This document shows positions 26,295-33,929 of a DNA stretch of 64,000 bases, piece after piece. The number at the start of each line of letters is the position of its first letter. Position 1 is the stretch's first letter. Under the pieces are notes generated by a model. It did not search any database. It was not told the origin of the DNA and was given only the letters and a program-made list of their open reading frames with translations. Position numbers and translations under genes: made by a program. Source of the stretch: DATAGF01 sp963835685 (GTDB lineage: Bacteria > Actinomycetota > Thermoleophilia > Miltoncostaeales > Miltoncostaeaceae); NCBI GenBank assembly GCA_963835685.1, contig CAWIGI010000016.1, positions 124,001 through 188,000 of the forward strand, read 5' to 3'.

Positions 26295-26839
26295 CGCCAG
26301 CCACGCTGCTGGGGCTCGCCAACCTGACCGTTCCGCGAAGGCCGGACCGCGGTCCCACGATCCACCCCGACCCGCTCGCCAGCCCAGCGACAGCGGCGCA
26401 AGCGCTCTCGCTCCCGCGCCTGGACACCTCCCAGCTTGCAGCGCTCCGCGAGCTTCACACGACGGTCGTTCAGCTGGTGGACGGTCTTCTCAGCGGGCGC
26501 TCGCTAGGCCGGGCGGCTGCGCGGCTGACCAAGCTCGCGCAGCCGAGCATCGCGACGGTGCGGCTCGAGGGGGGCGAGAGTCAGAGGTTGCGCTCGCGGC
26601 TCGAGTGGAGCGAACCCACGCCCGCGGCCACGCTCGCTCGCAGGGTGGCTTTAGAGCTTGGCGAGATCGACCTCACGCGCCTGAAGCGCTGCGAGCGGCC
26701 CGCCTGCAACCTCGTCTTCTACGACGCGACGCGGTCCGGCACGCGGCGCTGGCATGCCGAATCGCCATGCGGGAATCGCGAGCGACAACGGCGCTACCGC
26801 GCCGCCTCACGCGCCAGCTCACCCACCGAGAGACGCTGA
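26291..26839 (+). CDS. CGNR zinc-finger (ABATE domain) regulator
   Basis: A 182-residue protein with the N-terminal ABATE domain (ALSLPRLDTSQLAALRELHTTVVQLVDGLLSGR) and a C-terminal CGNR zinc finger, LKRCERPACNLVFYDATRSGTRRWHAESPCGNRERQRRYR, ligands being three Cys and probably a His. It is about the usual family length (~180-200). CGNR proteins are putative DNA- or RNA-binding regulators, mostly in actinomycetes. The start overlaps the ABM stop. Confidence 0.85.
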   Translation: MTPATLLGLANLTVPRRPDRGPTIHPDPLASPATAAQALSLPRLDTSQLAALRELHTTVVQLVDGLLSGRSLGRAAARLTKLAQPSIATVRLEGGESQRLRSRLEWSEPTPAATLARRVALELGEIDLTRLKRCERPACNLVFYDATRSGTRRWHAESPCGNRERQRRYRAASRASSPTERR

Positions 26840-27305
26840 CCGACGTCCCGCGCATGTTGAGCACGGACTTGCTTTCCTCGCAGGCCGCGCATCCGCACCG
26901 CGATCGCTTCAACCCTCCAACGCGCGGAAAGCAGGGCGCCAGCCGCCCGCTCTCGCCCAATGCGAGCGCCCGAGCGTCGGTCGGCGGCGCGCCCGCTGCG
27001 GACGAGAGGGAGGAGTCAGCCGGCGCGCGATGGGGCCCCGCGCGGCTCCTGCTCGCGTCGAAAGCACCGCTGTGTCGCTCGCCCTGAAGGTCGCTCGCGA
27101 CGGCGATGTGCGAGGCTATGTGCGCCGCGACTCCGCTGTACAGCGACTCGGGATCAGGACCGGCCCTGGCCGGACGCGTAGTCCTTGAACCGTCATCACT
27201 CGAGGGCCGGGGCCGACCTGACGTGCCTGGCGATCACCGATCGGCGGCGCGCCGTCACGGCGGGCCGCCGCGTTGGAGCTGGTGCGTGAGAAGGAGCAGC
27301 GTTCC
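26840..27305. other. Intergenic region, no gene supported
   Basis: The 466-bp gap between the CGNR gene and the second ABM gene shows only short Arg/Ala-rich frames. A Shine-Dalgarno GAAGGAGCAG is at 27288-27297, before the next gene. No repeat or RNA gene was recognised. Confidence 0.4.
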
Positions 27306-27623
27306 ATGATCTGCCGGGTATGGCGAGGTTGGACGACCCCGGTGAACGCGCCCGCGTACGAGGCGATCGTGCGCGGGGAGGTGATTCCCGAGATCGAGGC
27401 CCGCCGGATCCCCGGGTTCCGGTCGCTCGACCTCCTGCGACGACCGACGCAGGATGGCGTCGAGTTCGCCACGATCATGTGGTTCGATGACCTCGACGCC
27501 GTGGTGGCCTTCGTCGGCGAGGATTACGAGGTCGCGCACGTGCCCGAGCGCGCGCGAGCGGTCCTCTCGCGCTTCGAGGAACGCTCGGCCCACTACGAGG
27601 TCATCGACCGCCGCCGCCAGTGA
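27306..27623 (+). CDS. Antibiotic biosynthesis monooxygenase (ABM)-like protein
   Basis: A 105-residue ABM/DUF-type ferredoxin-like protein: ICRVWRGWTTPVNAPAYEAIVRGEVIPEIEARRIPGFRSLDLL, then VEFATIMWFDDLDAVVAFVGEDYEVAHVPERARAVLSRFE. The W..T...A..Y opening and central MWFDD strand are typical of the 'antibiotic biosynthesis monooxygenase' group of ~100 residues that are usually stand-alone. The ATG at 27306 has GAAGGAG 9-15 nt upstream. The substrate is unknown. Confidence 0.78.
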   Translation: MICRVWRGWTTPVNAPAYEAIVRGEVIPEIEARRIPGFRSLDLLRRPTQDGVEFATIMWFDDLDAVVAFVGEDYEVAHVPERARAVLSRFEERSAHYEVIDRRRQ

Positions 27624-28204
27624 GCTCCCTGAGCACGGCGGGCGGACGTCACGGGAGAGATTGCCGCGGCAGGGTCCGGGCCGGTCCGGGCCGGTCCCCG
27701 GGCGATTCACCCGCGTGATTTGGGCGGCTCGACTGGAATCGACTGGGTACGGCTTTTCCCAGCTGTTCGCGCAGATCCGCCCCTTAGACAGCCCACCGAA
27801 ATGGATCTCTCGTGTGCGCAGATGCCACCGGCGCGCTCCTCTTCCGGCACCGACGATCGCGCCCGTATCGCGGTCTCCGGCGGCGTGGCAGACGATGTGG
27901 CCCAGATTCCTCGCGCGCGCCTTTGATCGGAGGGGGAGGCGAGAGCGATCACCGACGTACGAGCGCGGCTTCGTTCGCGACGACCCCGCTCCCGGCCTCC
28001 GCGTCGGAAGGATCCGTGCGAGCCGCGATCGGCCGAAACTGCCGCATTGGGTAGTGACGGGCGAAGACAGCAGACCGACCGGTGAGACTCGATCGGTGCG
28101 CGTCGACGACCTCCACGGTCGCCGGCGCACGCCCTTTCACCGCATAGCTGCGTGAGGCGCCCAGCAGCGAACGGACCGCAGTTTGCCCAAAGGAGGTCGA
28201 TGTT
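27624..28204. other. Intergenic region, no gene supported
   Basis: This 581-bp stretch has a short tandem repeat (GGTCCGGGCC about 2.5 times near 27674-27700) and no convincing coding frame. The only clear signal is the strong AAAGGAGG (28189-28196) of the following gene. Confidence 0.4.
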
Positions 28205-29131
28205 GTGAGTCAGCCGCTGGCCATCATCGGAGTGCCGACGAGTGCGGGGGCGTTTGCGCCCGGCCAGGAACAGGCTCCGTCGTCGCTCCGCCAAGCAGGA
28301 CTGCTGCAGCTGCTCGCCGGCGCCGGGATCGCGGTTCGCGACGACGGCGATCGACCGGTCTGGCGCTGGCGGCCGGACCGCGAGAATCGGCGGGCCCAAA
28401 ACCTCGGCACCGTGGTCGAGATCGTCACCGAGACGGCGCGACGCGTTGCCGCGGCGGTCGACGCCGGCGAGAGGCCCCTCGTCCTCGGCGGCGACTGCAC
28501 CGTTGGCATCGGCAGCGTCGCCGGCCACATCCCCAGCGGCCGCGAGCGCGTCGGCGTGATCTACTTCGACTCCCACGCCGATCTGAACGTGCCGAGCAGC
28601 GTCCACGAAGGGGCGCTCGACTGGATGGGCATGGCGCACATGCTCGGCGAGGACGGGGCGGCCGCCGAGTTGGTCGCCGTCGGCAGCCGCACGCCGCTGC
28701 TCACGCCCGATCAGGTCGTACTCCTCGGCTGGGGCCCCGACCAAGCGACGCCGTTCGAGCGCGCGGCGATCGAGCGCCGCGGGCTCACGGCGATCGCGGC
28801 AGATCAGCTCGCCGCCGATCCCGAAGCCGCGGCCGTCGAAGCACGACTTGTTGCCGAACGCTGCGACCGGTTCGTCGTCCACTTCGACGTCAACGTCATC
28901 GACTTCACGGACACGCCGCTCTCGGAGAACTGGGGCCGCAACGAAGGCGTCGCCTACGAGCAGGCGATACGCGCGCTTCACGTGCTGCTCGCCGATCCGG
29001 CGTTTGCCGGGCTGACGATCACCGAGCTCAACCCGGACCACACGGAGAACGAGGACACGGTAAAGCGCTTCACGAGGGATATCGTCAACGGGCTGGCACA
29101 ATCGCCCGCGATACGGCGAAGCGAGGCCTGA
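28205..29131 (+). CDS. Arginase/agmatinase-family hydrolase
   Basis: A 308-residue ureohydrolase-fold protein. The three metal motifs are present but altered: GGDCTVGIGSV (~98-108; usually GGDHS), YFDSHADLN (~120-128) and HFDVNVID (~223-230; the usual DVD has become DVN). The Asp-x-His-x-Asp core is intact, but the first His is Cys and one Asp is Asn, so metal occupancy and substrate may differ from true arginase; formimidoyl- or guanidino-compound hydrolases are alternatives. The GTG start follows AAAGGAGG with 8-nt spacing. No urea or agmatine genes are adjacent. Confidence 0.85.
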   Translation: MSQPLAIIGVPTSAGAFAPGQEQAPSSLRQAGLLQLLAGAGIAVRDDGDRPVWRWRPDRENRRAQNLGTVVEIVTETARRVAAAVDAGERPLVLGGDCTVGIGSVAGHIPSGRERVGVIYFDSHADLNVPSSVHEGALDWMGMAHMLGEDGAAAELVAVGSRTPLLTPDQVVLLGWGPDQATPFERAAIERRGLTAIAADQLAADPEAAAVEARLVAERCDRFVVHFDVNVIDFTDTPLSENWGRNEGVAYEQAIRALHVLLADPAFAGLTITELNPDHTENEDTVKRFTRDIVNGLAQSPAIRRSEA

Positions 29132-29299
29132 CCGCTTCGCGAGCGGCTCAGCCCGTGCTTCGGCCGCCGATCGCACCCTCGACGCACCGCGGGGTAGCCG
29201 ATCGTGCTCGACCACCGTGTCACAGGCCAGCTCGCCGGCCACGTGTCAGCGTGGGACGGTGACCTGGACCCGGTGGCGCTCGACCACTTCAAGCCGCGC

Positions 29300-29470
29300 T
29301 TTTCTGTCGTCGCTGTCCATTCTTCCCATGTCTTTCGCACGTCGGTCGGCGTGCTGTAGCCGAGGCCGGAGTGCGGCCCCGGGCGCCATGGTGCAACTCG
29401 GCCAGGTAGTGGGTGATCTCCTCCCACTCCTCGTCGGTGAAGCGAGCAGCCCTGTCCCCCTACCCCCGGG
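29300..29470 (-). mobile_element. IS3-type integrase remnant (3' end)
   Basis: On the minus strand, split over two frames, the text DEEWEEITHYLAELHHG and PGPHSGLGYSTPTDVRKTWEEW resembles the end of an rve-type integrase, where RPHSGLGYRTPxEV is the conserved closing motif. A one-base shift divides them and the catalytic DDE core is missing. It is a dead fragment. Confidence 0.5.
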
Positions 29471-29523
29471 ACCTGCTCCCTGAAGCGCCCCTCCCGCCGC
29501 AGGCCGTGGTCGTCGCCGTCAAC

Positions 29524-29541
29524 ATGTCATCCTCAGACGCC
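29524..29541 (+). repeat. Dispersed motif ATGTCAYCCTCAGACGCC, copy 1
   Basis: ATGTCATCCTCAGACGCC, preceded by GGCCGTGGTCGTCGCCGTCAAC. Related copies are at 35276-35293 (minus), 39010-39027 and 50645-50662. In frame it reads AVVVAVNMSSSDAVG. Confidence 0.65.
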
Positions 29542-29645
29542 GTCGGCGCCCGCTGGCGTGCCTGCCGACGTACTGGGCAGCCCTAGATCCTTGTTCCGAT
29601 GGTCCGGCCGCGAGGCCCATGCTCGTCCAGGGGTCCGACGCCACG

Positions 29646-29675
29646 GGACCATGCGGTCCACGAGGCCCTCAACCC
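29646..29675. repeat. 30-bp exact repeat, copy 2
   Basis: Identical to 25432-25461 over 30 bases, again starting with GGACCATGCGGTCC. The flanks differ apart from a short GCCAC just before it. Confidence 0.75.
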
Positions 29676-29689
29676 GTCCGGGGGAGGCG

Positions 29690-30020
29690 ACGGATCGCCG
29701 TAGTGGGGCGGGTTCCCAGTTTCCATGCGCCATCCGTGCGGATGGGCTGAGGTTGCCAGGGGTGGCCGGGGTGGGCGTGCCGAGCGCCTCGAGAGCAGCG
29801 TGAACCTCGCCGAGGCCGACGCCGCTGCATTCGCTGGAGAAGCGCGCGGTCCACCGTACGGCCGCGGCCTCGAACGCCGGGTTGTCGGCCTCAAGCATCA
29901 AGAGCAGGACCTGCACGCCGTCGGCCAACGTGACGACGCCGGGAAGGGCGCGCGCCGCCGACCGTACGGCGGCGATGTCACGGCGGGCGATCGCGCGGTC
30001 GAGGCGGGCTCGGACGACGG
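29690..30020 (-). pseudogene. Remnant of a small conserved hypothetical protein
   Basis: The minus-strand reading YPVVRARLDRAIARRDIAAV ... ARALPGVVTLADGVQVLLLM ... ARFSSECSGVGLGEVHAALE looks like a true helical protein of ~90 residues, with good codon bias. There is no ATG or GTG at its head (an ATA stands where a start would be expected). A TTG at 29928 would give only the second half, and the tail runs on into low-complexity sequence. I read it as a decayed gene; a non-standard start is possible. Confidence 0.45.
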
Positions 30021-30143
30021 GATACGGTGGCGGTATGCGCGAACATATGTTCCCATGCGAACCAGTCGGGGCTGGAGGTCACGATCGGCCGCCGGATGGG
30101 TCGTCGCCGGTGGTGACCAGCGGCGTTCGTAATCGGCAGCCCG

Positions 30144-31226
30144 TCACCCGCGCGCGGGCGGAGCGGTCGATTGGCGCACGACCAGTGCGGTCGGCAGGAC
30201 GACGCGACGCGGCTGCGCGCCGGGATGGAGGAGCATGCGCGCGGCGGTCTCGCCCTTCTCGCGGTGGGGCTGGGTGATTGTCGAGAGCGGTGGGCGCGCG
30301 TCCGAGGCGGCGGGCGTGTCGTCGAACCCGATGACGCTCAGCTCCTGCGGGACCGCAATGCCGTGGGCCTCGGCGGCGTGGAGCGAGCCGATCGCGAGCT
30401 CGTCGCTCATGGCGAGCAGGGCCGTGGGGCGATCGGGCGCGTCGAGCAGGGCGGCGGCGGCGCGCCGCCCGGCGTCGCGGCCGTGGGGCGCGCGCTCCTC
30501 GATCGCCACGGTGGGCCACGCGACGCCCGCCGCCTCGAAGGCCTCGCGCATGCCGGCGAAGCGCTCGCGAGTGCAGTGGTAGCGGGCGGCCGCCTGCCGC
30601 TCGAGGGTCGCGGATCCCTCGTAGCCGTCGGGGGACAGCGGAAGCGCGACGATCGCGATGCGGCGGTGACCGAGTTCGAGCAGGGCCTCGGCCGCCTCGC
30701 GCGCCGCCGCGCGGTCGTCGATTCCGACCGCCGGCACGCCGGCGCGCCGTGGCCCGTCGGCGACCACGAGCGGTAGCCCGCGCTCCTCAATGACGTCGAG
30801 GCGGCCGTCGTCGGCTACGTCGCAGTAGGCGATGAAGCCGTCGACCAGGGCGGTGCGCGTGAGGTCGGTCTCCTGCGGGGCACCGAAGCGGCTGGGCACG
30901 AGGGCGAGGCCGATGTGTTCCTGCTCGCAGACCGTGGCGATGCCCTCGAAGAACAGCACCGTCGCCGGGTCGGTGAACGCGTACGGGAGCGGGTCGTCGA
31001 AGATGAGTCCGAGCGCGCCGACGCGACCGCGGCTCAACGTGGCGGCCACGGGGTCGGGGCCCGGATAGCCCAGTCGCCTCGCCGTGGCCAGCACTCTGTC
31101 CCGCAGGGCGGGGCTCAGCTTCTCCGGCCGGTTGTAGGCGTTGGACACCGTCATCCGCGACACGCCGAGCTCGGCGGCGATGGTGGCGAGCGTCACTCGC
31201 CCGGTGTCGCCCGGTCGCCGCGTCAT
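30144..31226 (-). CDS. LacI-family transcriptional regulator
   Basis: A 360-residue repressor. The N-terminal HTH (residues ~10-35) reads VTLATIAAELGVSRMTVSNAYNRPEKL, with the hinge helix near LATARRLGYPGPDPVAATL. A periplasmic-binding-protein-like effector domain follows (VGALGLIFDDPLPYAF to the C-terminus; AMSDELAIGSLHAAEAHG and VIGFDDTPAA are typical). The effector is presumably a sugar or related ligand. It is divergent from an MFS transporter with a large palindrome between them, so it most likely controls both genes. The start codon is 110 bp from the palindrome. Confidence 0.93.
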   Translation of the reverse strand: MTRRPGDTGRVTLATIAAELGVSRMTVSNAYNRPEKLSPALRDRVLATARRLGYPGPDPVAATLSRGRVGALGLIFDDPLPYAFTDPATVLFFEGIATVCEQEHIGLALVPSRFGAPQETDLTRTALVDGFIAYCDVADDGRLDVIEERGLPLVVADGPRRAGVPAVGIDDRAAAREAAEALLELGHRRIAIVALPLSPDGYEGSATLERQAAARYHCTRERFAGMREAFEAAGVAWPTVAIEERAPHGRDAGRRAAAALLDAPDRPTALLAMSDELAIGSLHAAEAHGIAVPQELSVIGFDDTPAASDARPPLSTITQPHREKGETAARMLLHPGAQPRRVVLPTALVVRQSTAPPARG

Positions 31227-31336
31227 CGCCGCGTCACCTGCTCGCCGTCGCCCGGCCGCCGCGTCATCGCCGCGCTCGGGAGCGGCGCCCCGCCGGAGCC
31301 CGGTGCAGGGTGGGCTTGAATTCCGGACACGAGCCC

Positions 31337-31368
31337 AGTATACCAGTACACTAGTGTACCGGTATACT
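31337..31368. promoter_or_regulatory. LacI operator with two back-to-back promoters
   Basis: A 32-bp near-perfect palindrome: left half AGTATACCAGTACACT, right half AGTGTACCGGTATACT, with only one mismatched pair. Each outer end is itself a -10 box TATACT (plus: 31363-31368; minus: 31342-31337), so one repressor dimer pair would block both directions. The plus-strand -10 ends 6 nt before the TTG of the transporter gene, which is therefore leaderless. Confidence 0.85.
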
Positions 31369-31374
31369 CAAGGC

Positions 31375-32604
31375 TTGCCCTCACCGCGCCTCGCGGTCAC
31401 GGCGATCTTCGTCCTGAACGGCACGGCGCTAAGCAGCCTGTATGCCCGCCTGCCCGTCCTGCAGGCCGAACTGGGACTGGACGACGCGACGCTCGGCGCG
31501 CTGCTGCTGTGCACCGCGGTCGGGCTCCTGGTCGCGCAGCCGGCGGCCGCCGCGCTCGCCGCCCGCCTGGGCACGGCGCCGGTGACCCGGGCGAGCGCGC
31601 TGGCGCTCGCCGCGGTGGTCCCCCTGCCGGCGCTCGCGCCGACGCCGGTGACGCTGGGAGCGGCGCTGGGGGCGCTCGGCGCCGCCAACGGCGCGCTCGA
31701 CGTCGCGATGAACGCCCAGGGTATCGCCGTCGAACGGCGCTCCTCGCGCCGGATCTACGGGTCGTTCCACGCGGCGCTCTCGTTCGGCGCCGTCGCGGGC
31801 GCGGCCAGCGCGGGTGCGATCGCCGCGCTGGGCGCGTCCCCCGCCCTCCACCTCGCCGCGCTCGGCGCCGTCCTGGCGGCGGCGGCGTACGTCGCGTGCC
31901 GCGGGCTGTTGCCCGCCGGCCTCGACGCGACCCCTCGGGGACCGATGCTGGTCGCGCCCTCGCGCGCGCTCGCCGCGCTCGGCGTGGTCGCCTTCTGCTG
32001 CCTGCTGGCGGAGGGCGCGGTGTTCGACTGGAGCGCCGTCTACCTCCGCCGCACGCTCGAGGCGAGCGAGGTCATGGCGGCCGCCGGGCTCGCCGCCTTC
32101 TCGCTGACGATGGGCCTCGGGCGCCTGGGCGGGGACAGGCTCGCCGACCGGTTCGGCCCGGTCGCGCTCGCGCGCGGAGGGGCGGGGCTCGCCGGCGGGA
32201 GCTTCGCGCTCGCTCTCCTGGACGCCACGCCGGCGGCCGCGATCGCCGGCTTCGCGCTGCTCGGCGCCGGCCTGGCCGCGGTCTTCCCGCTCGCACTGGC
32301 CGCCGCCGCGGCGCGCTCGCCGGACGGCCCCGCCGCGCCCGCGATCGCGGCGGTCTCGACCGCGGGCTACCTCGGCCTGGTGTCCGGACCGCCCACGATC
32401 GGGCTGCTGTCCGGGCTCGTCGGGCTCGTCGGCGCCCTCGGTCTGCTCGTCGTCCTGTGCGCCGTGGTGGTGCTCCTCGCCCGCAACCTGCGCCGGGTGC
32501 CGGCCATCAGCCGGGCCGAGCACACGATCGACGGCTGCGCGGCACAAGCCGCCTACCCGCTCCGCCGAGAGCGTCCGGGGACGTGTGCACGCGGAAGGTC
32601 GTGA
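31375..32604 (+). CDS. MFS transporter under LacI control
   Basis: A 409-residue, 12-TM permease. The start is a TTG at 31375: the -10 box ends 6 nt upstream, and the first residues LPSPRLAVTAIFVLNGTALSSLYARLP lead straight into TM1. ARLPVLQAELGLDDATLGALLL is typical of the YbjJ/fucose-permease-like branch, and GLGRLGGDRLADRFGPVAL (~250-268) is the motif-A-like loop between the halves. A LacI partner suggests transport of a sugar, sugar acid or related compound; direction is unknown. The C-terminal ~35 residues after the last span are poorly conserved in appearance. Confidence 0.88.
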   Translation: MPSPRLAVTAIFVLNGTALSSLYARLPVLQAELGLDDATLGALLLCTAVGLLVAQPAAAALAARLGTAPVTRASALALAAVVPLPALAPTPVTLGAALGALGAANGALDVAMNAQGIAVERRSSRRIYGSFHAALSFGAVAGAASAGAIAALGASPALHLAALGAVLAAAAYVACRGLLPAGLDATPRGPMLVAPSRALAALGVVAFCCLLAEGAVFDWSAVYLRRTLEASEVMAAAGLAAFSLTMGLGRLGGDRLADRFGPVALARGGAGLAGGSFALALLDATPAAAIAGFALLGAGLAAVFPLALAAAAARSPDGPAAPAIAAVSTAGYLGLVSGPPTIGLLSGLVGLVGALGLLVVLCAVVVLLARNLRRVPAISRAEHTIDGCAAQAAYPLRRERPGTCARGRS

Positions 32605-33199
32605 TCCTCCACGACGCGCCGGCACCGCCGGGCTCCAAAGACGCTCCGTACACTCGCCGTCCGTTGGGCTCGGTGCGCCACGACATCTGACGAGGGTTGT
32701 GGAGCAAAAGACGAGAGGCAGCTCTGCGAAGCTCGTTCGCCCGCCGCGCGTGAACTGTCAACGGAACGGCACGACGGGCCCGCGCCGGGCTTCGAGCGGC
32801 TCGCCCCATGAGGGTCATGGCGCGACCTGCTCGGGCAGGCCGAAGCGGGCGAACGAGATCATTGCCACCGTCCACGCCAGGCGCGCGCCGATGATGTCCG
32901 CAACCGCCGGACTTCGACTCTGATCGGCGACACCAGACCGCGGGAGTGCCCACGAGGCGCTCCCGCCGGTTGACATCGCCGCTGTCGCTTCCGTCGGGCA
33001 AGAGAGCGCCAGCACAGGCCCCACCCGAACGGTCCCACGATCGGTGATCGTCCGGAGCAGTCTCGTGGCCGCTAGACGCCAGCGCTGCTGGTTCGCGCCG
33101 GCAGCGATCACGGCGAGCGCCGGGAGCCAGCGACTGATCTCTTCCTCGACGAGACAAGCAGGCAGAGCAGCAGCCACTCAGCTTCGGTCGGGTCTGGTG
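32605..33199 (-). other. Intergenic region with one doubtful ORF
   Basis: The only candidate is a leftward GTG-started frame, 32815-33177 (120 codons, MAAALPACLVEEEISRWLPA...), 22 bp downstream of the TetR gene on the same strand. It has no recognised family, three cysteines and no clear ribosome-binding site. It might be a small TetR-operon gene or chance. Confidence 0.3.
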
Positions 33200-33838
33200 T
33201 CAGCTCTGCCAACGCTGGCGGACCTCTTCCCAGCTCGGCGGCGACCCCGGCAGCGGGGCACTCGAGGGGCTGTGAAGCGCCTGGAGATGCAGGGCCAGGT
33301 AGCGCTGTCGAAGCTGACGCGTCCGCTCTTTGTCCGTGACCCGGACGGAGGCGAGCTGCTCGAACAGGAAGGTGAGGTCGTCGACGACGAGGTCGGGACG
33401 GATCGCGCCGGCGGCCTTGGTTTGCTCGAGCAGTCGGACGTTGAGTTGCTGCGCGTGCTCGGCGCGCCGGTAGAGCTCCTCGGTGGGGGCGAACGTCCCA
33501 GCCAGGCGCAGCGTCAGCGAGTGGGTGTCGGCATCGACGACGCGGCGCATGAAGCCGGTGAAGGCGGTCCAGGGGTCGGCGTCGTCCGATAGGGCGGCCT
33601 CGGCCGCGGCGATGTAGCGCTCGAGGCCCTCGGCGGAAAGTTGGCGAAGCAGTTCCTCCTTGCTCGCGTAGCGGCGATAGAGGGCGCTGATGCCAACGCC
33701 AGCGTGCTTGGCCACTGCGGAGATCGGCGCCCCCGGGTCGGCGACGAACACCTCGCGCGCGGCCTCCAGGATCCGCCGGTCATTGCGCGCCGCTTGAGCG
33801 CGTCGCCCACTCAGCGGAGCCGAGCTCTGCTCGTCCAT
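33200..33838 (-). CDS. TetR/AcrR-family regulator
   Basis: A 212-residue repressor. HTH: RRILEAAREVFVADPGAPISAVAKHAGVGISALYRRYASKEEL (residues ~19-61). The C-terminal helical domain (LDADTHSL..., FMRRVVDADTHSLTLRLAG) is of the type often annotated 'TetR with SbtR-like C-terminal domain'. The ATG at 33838 is 6 nt after a -10 TACCCT, a leaderless arrangement. Two copies of an inverted repeat lie in the 91-bp gap to the divergent epoxide hydrolase, its probable target. Confidence 0.9.
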   Translation of the reverse strand: MDEQSSAPLSGRRAQAARNDRRILEAAREVFVADPGAPISAVAKHAGVGISALYRRYASKEELLRQLSAEGLERYIAAAEAALSDDADPWTAFTGFMRRVVDADTHSLTLRLAGTFAPTEELYRRAEHAQQLNVRLLEQTKAAGAIRPDLVVDDLTFLFEQLASVRVTDKERTRQLRQRYLALHLQALHSPSSAPLPGSPPSWEEVRQRWQS

Positions 33839-33849
33839 GCCCTCAGGGT

Positions 33850-33898
33850 AGAACGGAGGCTTCCGTTCTGCTACTATCAGAACGGAATAGTCTGTTCT
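33850..33898. promoter_or_regulatory. Twin TetR operators between regulator and epoxide hydrolase
   Basis: Site 1 is a perfect palindrome AGAACGGAGGCTTCCGTTCT (33850-33869). Site 2 is AGAACGGAATAGTCTGTTCT (33879-33898), one base pair from perfect. Their centres are 29 bp apart. Site 1 abuts the leftward -10 TACCCT, and site 2 covers a rightward -10-like TAGTCT. Confidence 0.85.
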
Positions 33899-33929
33899 GC
33901 GTACCTCCACCCGCTGAAAGGACCCACTC

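Noticed and set aside
27674..27700. GGTCCGGGCC tandem repeat as CRISPR or regulatory array
   Set aside because: Only about 2.5 short units with no spacers; ordinary low-complexity sequence in G+C-rich DNA.
30144..31226. Arginase or sugar catabolic operon including the LacI gene
   Set aside because: The LacI gene faces only the MFS transporter; the arginase gene is 1 kb away with mobile-element debris between them.
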